Below, piece after piece: positions 5,023-8,206 of a DNA stretch of 8,206 bases (the stretch's first letter is position 1; the number at the start of each line of letters is the position of its first letter). The notes beneath the pieces are model-generated. The model was not told where the DNA came from. It worked only from the letters and a program-made list of their open reading frames with translations, and did no database searches. The position numbers were made by a program, and so were the translations under genes. This stretch comes from Kiritimatiellales bacterium. Its GTDB lineage: Bacteria; Verrucomicrobiota; Kiritimatiellia; Kiritimatiellales; Pontiellaceae. The stretch spans positions 1-8,206 of the forward strand of contig JAIPIO010000182.1 in the NCBI GenBank assembly GCA_021734595.1. The letters are read 5' to 3'.

Positions 5023-7407
5023 TCATTCCATGTAGTATCTTATGGAAACGCCTTGGCAATAGAGGGAACCGCCCCAATCGCCTCCTTCCGGATACATTAT
5101 GACATGGTAACTGTACGCGCCGTTATCAATGGTTGCATAACTTATCGTCGAATCGGTACCCGCAAACTGGTATTGCTCCCCCGCACTTGTGTAGGAAGCC
5201 ATGATTGCGGTGGTGGTAAAGCTGATAGACTGGCGGCGCAGCTCAAACGCGAGGTTGGCGGTTACATTATCATATCCGTAGAATTTGATTTCGGAGACCA
5301 CGGCGCCATCGGGCAGGTAGACGGGTGCATACATTTCCAGATCGCCACCCGTCATGGACGCAATCTCCCTAGTGGAGGAACCAAAGCTGCTACTGTCATA
5401 CTCGGGTTGAAAGGAGCAGGGCGGAATCGAGAAATATTTGACAACCGAACCCGCATAGAGGCGACCGTCGCCGTACATGCGGACATTGCGCCCGGCGGCA
5501 CCGCCCGCAAAGGACTGGATATAGACATCGTCCGTCGCGATCAAATCGTCTCCCGCCGTAATGTCGACACCCGCTGTGATATCGCCTCCCGCCATGATAT
5601 CCCCGCTTGCGACGATGCTGCCGCGCACATCCAGCGCCTCGCGCGGCAACGGGGTACCGATCCCTACGCGGTCCGCTACGTAAAGCCCGGCCTTGCCATC
5701 GGTACCATCCAGGTCGACAATCGTTACGGCACTAGCACTTTCAGAACTGATATAAAGCCGATCGCCCACGGCATGGACACGCCGGGCACCATCCAGCGCA
5801 TCGAATCCGCCCACCCCATCCACCAGTTCCGCCAAGGGCTGCGGTGATAAAGGATTCGAAATATCGATCACGGTAACGGCACCGGATAAATACGCGGAGG
5901 CATAGAGCCGGTTTCCGCCGACATGTACATCATATATTCCATGAAGATAGTTGAACCCCCCGGTTCCATGCAGCATCGCGGCCGCGACAACGGGCGCAGC
6001 GGGTGTTCGGCAGTCAACCACGGTAATTTGACTCGATGACCAAGCCGCAACATAGACGTACCCACCGGATACCGCGACGCCTCTTGCAGAGTTGAAGTTT
6101 TCGACTCCATCAAGCTGCGCGACAAATTGAGGGCTGGTTGGCGTTGATATGTCGGCGATGGTCAACGAATCGTCCTGAAATGACGCGATATAGGCATAGT
6201 CGCCCTCGCAAGCAACGCTATATGCCCCATCCAACAGGGTGAAACTTCCGCTTCCATCCTCCAGCACCGCGGCCAAGGAAGGAGAGGCGGGATTAGAGAT
6301 ATCCACTATCGTGACGGCATCCTCGCCACTGGATGGAAGGTAGAGATGGTTTTCGTGAACGCAGATCGAATAGACATACGATAATTTGTTGTAGCCGGCA
6401 ACATTATCCACCAACACCGTCGTGAGCGAGGGATGCGCCGGATCCGCGATGGAAATGATGTTGATGGCGCCGTCACCGTCGTCGATGCCTGCGCCTCGAC
6501 TGACCGCGTAGAGATAGGTCCCATCCACCACAAGGGCAGTGACAGCCTCCAAATAATTGAATCCGCCCACATTGTGCTTAAGCGTGGTCACAAGCACAGG
6601 AGCATCGGGATTGGACACATCCACCACGGTGATTGCATCATCGTTATAACTGCTGATATAGGCGTAGTTTCCCGAAACCACCGTGCATCTAACGCCGTTC
6701 AGGTTGGTAAATGTACCATCGGAATCGCGCATGACACTCCGCAGCTCGGGAGCCAGCAGCTCCACCCCGGCATCGACCTGCAGCCCCGCACCGGGATGTT
6801 CCGTTCCAATTCCAACATTCCCGTCGCCATCGACCACCAGCGCGTCATCGGGCGAGCCATCGGCGCTTGCGAGCGTGCTGCGCGCAGAGAGCGAGAGATC
6901 GTAGGGCTGGATCGTGCGGTTCGCGATGTCGGCTGATGTAATCGCTCCATCCTCGATATCTGCGGATGTGATGGAGCCATGGGCCACGCCCATGGCTTCC
7001 TGTGCCACCATGGCGAACGCCGTGGAAAGTATTTTTTCGCGCGGTGAGAGTGTGGTTCCGTCCACCTCCAGCTCCAACCAGTATTGGCCGTATTTTTCGG
7101 CATGCGCGAAGAGTTCAGCAAGATCGTCAAAATAGGGTTCTCCACCGCCAAGGGAACCTTCCGCCGCTGGATTGTCGCCCAGTTCGGTCGAATAAAAACC
7201 ATCGTCCACGACCACACTGTCATTCTCGGCGTAGAACACTTCGCCGCCTGCCGGAGCATCGAATACACGGAAGGTAACGGTATGCGAACCGGACAACAGC
7301 GTGTCGCCATCGACCACCCGGCCCTGGTAGTTCATGTTGGTGGGCATCTGGGCGTGTGCCGCGGCGGTGGCGAGCAGGAGCGCGATGGCTGGAATATGGT
7401 GTTTCAT
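5023..7407 (-). CDS. Secreted seven-unit LVIVD beta-propeller protein with tail-fibre-like flanking modules
   Basis: This 794-residue protein starts with a signal peptide (MKHHIPAIALLLATAAAHAQ, 1-20). Next is a beta-rich module of about 110 residues beginning MNYQGRVVDG and ending near REKILSTAFAM, common in secreted proteins of this kind. Then come SITSADIEDGAITSADI repeats (145-161) and a DGDGNVGIGT box (193-202). Seven LVIVD-type repeats of about 50 residues follow (about 236-566), each with a core like ITVVDVSNPDAP and a G-x-F-N-x-L linker, predicting a seven-bladed propeller. A second VGIGT box (581-585), a six-residue-period GDITAG segment (602-631) and a C-terminal beta domain (about 689-794) complete it. 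It is probably exported and surface-associated; the role is likely binding or adhesion, not catalysis, but no ligand can be named. The start is supported by GGGAGGG before the ATG. It begins 23 bases after the upstream frame ends, so the two form an operon. Confidence 0.85.
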   Translation of the reverse strand: MKHHIPAIALLLATAAAHAQMPTNMNYQGRVVDGDTLLSGSHTVTFRVFDAPAGGEVFYAENDSVVVDDGFYSTELGDNPAAEGSLGGGEPYFDDLAELFAHAEKYGQYWLELEVDGTTLSPREKILSTAFAMVAQEAMGVAHGSITSADIEDGAITSADIANRTIQPYDLSLSARSTLASADGSPDDALVVDGDGNVGIGTEHPGAGLQVDAGVELLAPELRSVMRDSDGTFTNLNGVRCTVVSGNYAYISSYNDDAITVVDVSNPDAPVLVTTLKHNVGGFNYLEAVTALVVDGTYLYAVSRGAGIDDGDGAINIISIADPAHPSLTTVLVDNVAGYNKLSYVYSICVHENHLYLPSSGEDAVTIVDISNPASPSLAAVLEDGSGSFTLLDGAYSVACEGDYAYIASFQDDSLTIADISTPTSPQFVAQLDGVENFNSARGVAVSGGYVYVAAWSSSQITVVDCRTPAAPVVAAAMLHGTGGFNYLHGIYDVHVGGNRLYASAYLSGAVTVIDISNPLSPQPLAELVDGVGGFDALDGARRVHAVGDRLYISSESASAVTIVDLDGTDGKAGLYVADRVGIGTPLPREALDVRGSIVASGDIMAGGDITAGVDITAGDDLIATDDVYIQSFAGGAAGRNVRMYGDGRLYAGSVVKYFSIPPCSFQPEYDSSSFGSSTREIASMTGGDLEMYAPVYLPDGAVVSEIKFYGYDNVTANLAFELRRQSISFTTTAIMASYTSAGEQYQFAGTDSTISYATIDNGAYSYHVIMYPEGGDWGGSLYCQGVSIRYYME
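5515..5604 (-). repeat. Six-residue-period coding repeat (GDITAG type)
   Basis: Residues 602-631 of the LVIVD protein read as five six-residue units: GDIMAG, GDITAG, VDITAG, DDLIAT, DDVYIQ. The regular aspartate-hydrophobic spacing suggests a narrow beta-solenoid or trimeric fibre stalk between the propeller and the C-terminal domain. Confidence 0.7.
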
Positions 7408-7430
7408 GGTTTCCCTCCCAATTTAACTAA

Positions 7431-7634
7431 TCAAGGTTCAAGAACAACGCGGTAGAATCCGGACGTGGTGACGGTGGAAAGGATTCCAAAATCGGTTTCG
7501 GTAGCGAGGGTTTCGTACCACGGCGCGACCGCTGCGGGATCGCTTGCGGTTACGGAGCCCACATGCGTGGTGACCACCGCGCCCGACAGGGCGCTGTAGT
7601 GGTCGAGGCGGTAGGTCTTGCCGTCGTGGGCCAG
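7431..7634 (-). pseudogene. C-terminal extension of the aspartate-repeat protein, downstream of an in-frame TAG
   Basis: After TAG at 7637-7635 the same frame stays open for 67 codons to TGA at 7433-7431. It encodes LAHDGKTYRLDHYS, then WYETLATETDFG, and ends GFYRVVLEP. The DGKTYRL and terminal GFYRVV patterns are usual for the C-terminal domain that follows DxDxDG repeats in such secreted proteins, which argues that this segment belongs to the same gene. CAG to TAG would be one base change. If the TAG is a true stop, this segment is untranslated. Confidence 0.7.
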
Positions 7635-8177
7635 CTAAGTGACGACCATATTGGTGGATACGGGGACAATATCGACAATCACCAACGCACTGGCCGCATC
7701 GGTTGGATCCGTGCCGGCGGCGGCTTCGGCTCCGTCGGCGAATCCATCCGCATCCGTATCCGGGTCGTTGGGATCGGAGGCAACGGTTGCCGGCAACCAG
7801 GGTTCGCCGGACAGCTCCAGCTGATCCGCGAGCGTGTCGCCATCGTTATCGGCGTCCAGCTCGCTGGCGACACCGTCGCCATCGATATCGAGATCGGGCA
7901 TGAGTATGCAGGCACCTGCAAATCCACCATAGTGGCGGATACCGCCACCGGAAGAATAGACATAGCCGCCCGACTGTCCACCCGCGCCGACGCAGCGTAT
8001 CACGCCCGACGTGGATACGTGACCGGAGGCGTCCAGCACACTGGCGGGTTGATCCGGGCTTGCCGCGTGGGCAGCGGAGGAAAAGAGACACAAGGCCAAG
8101 ACCCCAATTCCCAGGAAAGAAAGCGCATTGGGAAAAGATCGGAAACTTTTTTTTCGGCAATCGAGGAAAGCAAGCAT
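7635..8177 (-). CDS. Secreted calcium-binding aspartate-repeat (thrombospondin type 3-like) protein, ends at a premature TAG
   Basis: This 180-residue product starts at ATG 8177-8175, with GGGAGGAT five bases upstream. It has a signal peptide of about 38 residues with a basic start (MLAFLDCRKKSFRSF) and hydrophobic core (LSFLGIGVLALCLFSSAAHA). Residues 55-93 include a glycine-rich stretch (GGQSGGYVYSSGGGIRHYGG). Acidic calcium-loop repeats follow: DLDIDGDG (95-102), DADNDGD (108-114) and DPDTDADG (138-145), as in thrombospondin type 3 or bacterial DxDxDG repeats. The product stops at TAG right after STNMVVT, where homologous proteins normally continue into a C-terminal beta domain; that domain is present in the same frame downstream. 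The gene directly precedes the LVIVD protein gene, and the two secreted products probably act together at the cell surface. An eight-A run near codon 10 could also vary by slippage. Confidence 0.8.
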   Translation of the reverse strand: MLAFLDCRKKSFRSFPNALSFLGIGVLALCLFSSAAHAASPDQPASVLDASGHVSTSGVIRCVGAGGQSGGYVYSSGGGIRHYGGFAGACILMPDLDIDGDGVASELDADNDGDTLADQLELSGEPWLPATVASDPNDPDTDADGFADGAEAAAGTDPTDAASALVIVDIVPVSTNMVVT

Positions 8178-8206
8178 GGGTAATCCTCCCTATCGTCCAA
8201 CCGGAG

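Noticed and set aside
4930..5847. Plus-strand open frame of 305 codons
   Set aside because: Antisense to the LVIVD protein gene; its composition (histidine/arginine/isoleucine-rich) is that of a shadow frame.

Overview
This window reads as chromosomal DNA from a marine-type polysaccharide-degrading bacterium of the Planctomycetes-Verrucomicrobia-Chlamydiae group, most likely a Kiritimatiellota (Pontiella-like) organism. The assignment is inferred from three things: a secreted GH2 enzyme with the DUF4982 architecture, large secreted LVIVD/tail-fibre-like proteins paired with calcium-binding DxDxDG-repeat proteins, and a dispersed 15-base palindrome, TTCCAAnnnTTGGAA. No taxonomic marker gene is present. 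Every convincing gene is on the minus strand, so transcription runs from high to low coordinates.

Right part (about 8177 to 4541): a secreted protein with calcium-binding aspartate repeats is cut by an in-frame TAG. Its reading frame continues for 67 more sense codons to a TGA. After 23 bases comes a 794-residue secreted protein with a seven-unit LVIVD beta-propeller between tail-fibre-like modules. Just beyond its stop are two 15-base palindromes, then a frameshifted second copy of only that protein's C-terminal domain, which is a gene remnant.

Middle (about 4540 to 2884): a gene-poor stretch with degraded palindromes, a 51-residue membrane protein carrying a CPKCG motif, and an SGNH/GDSL hydrolase. 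The hydrolase signal peptide is separated from its catalytic domain by another in-frame TAG. The roughly 145-base leader of the SGNH gene is a diverged copy of the leader of the downstream GH2 gene (about 83% identical; 76-base core at 92%, counted by hand).

Left part (2883 to 1): a complete secreted GH2 beta-galactosidase-like enzyme, a 69-base gap filled with palindromes, and the N-terminal third or so of a secreted GH43/GH117-like propeller hydrolase that runs off the window. GH2 plus the propeller hydrolase look like a two-gene polysaccharide-degradation operon. The SGNH esterase-like gene upstream may have been co-regulated with them through the shared leader.

The main unexplained signals are the palindrome family (in tandem pairs with a 21-base period and a GAAAA(G/C) spacer, and also inside the GH2 coding sequence), two independent in-frame TAG interruptions of otherwise intact genes, the duplicated leader, and the orphan C-terminal domain bordered by palindromes.
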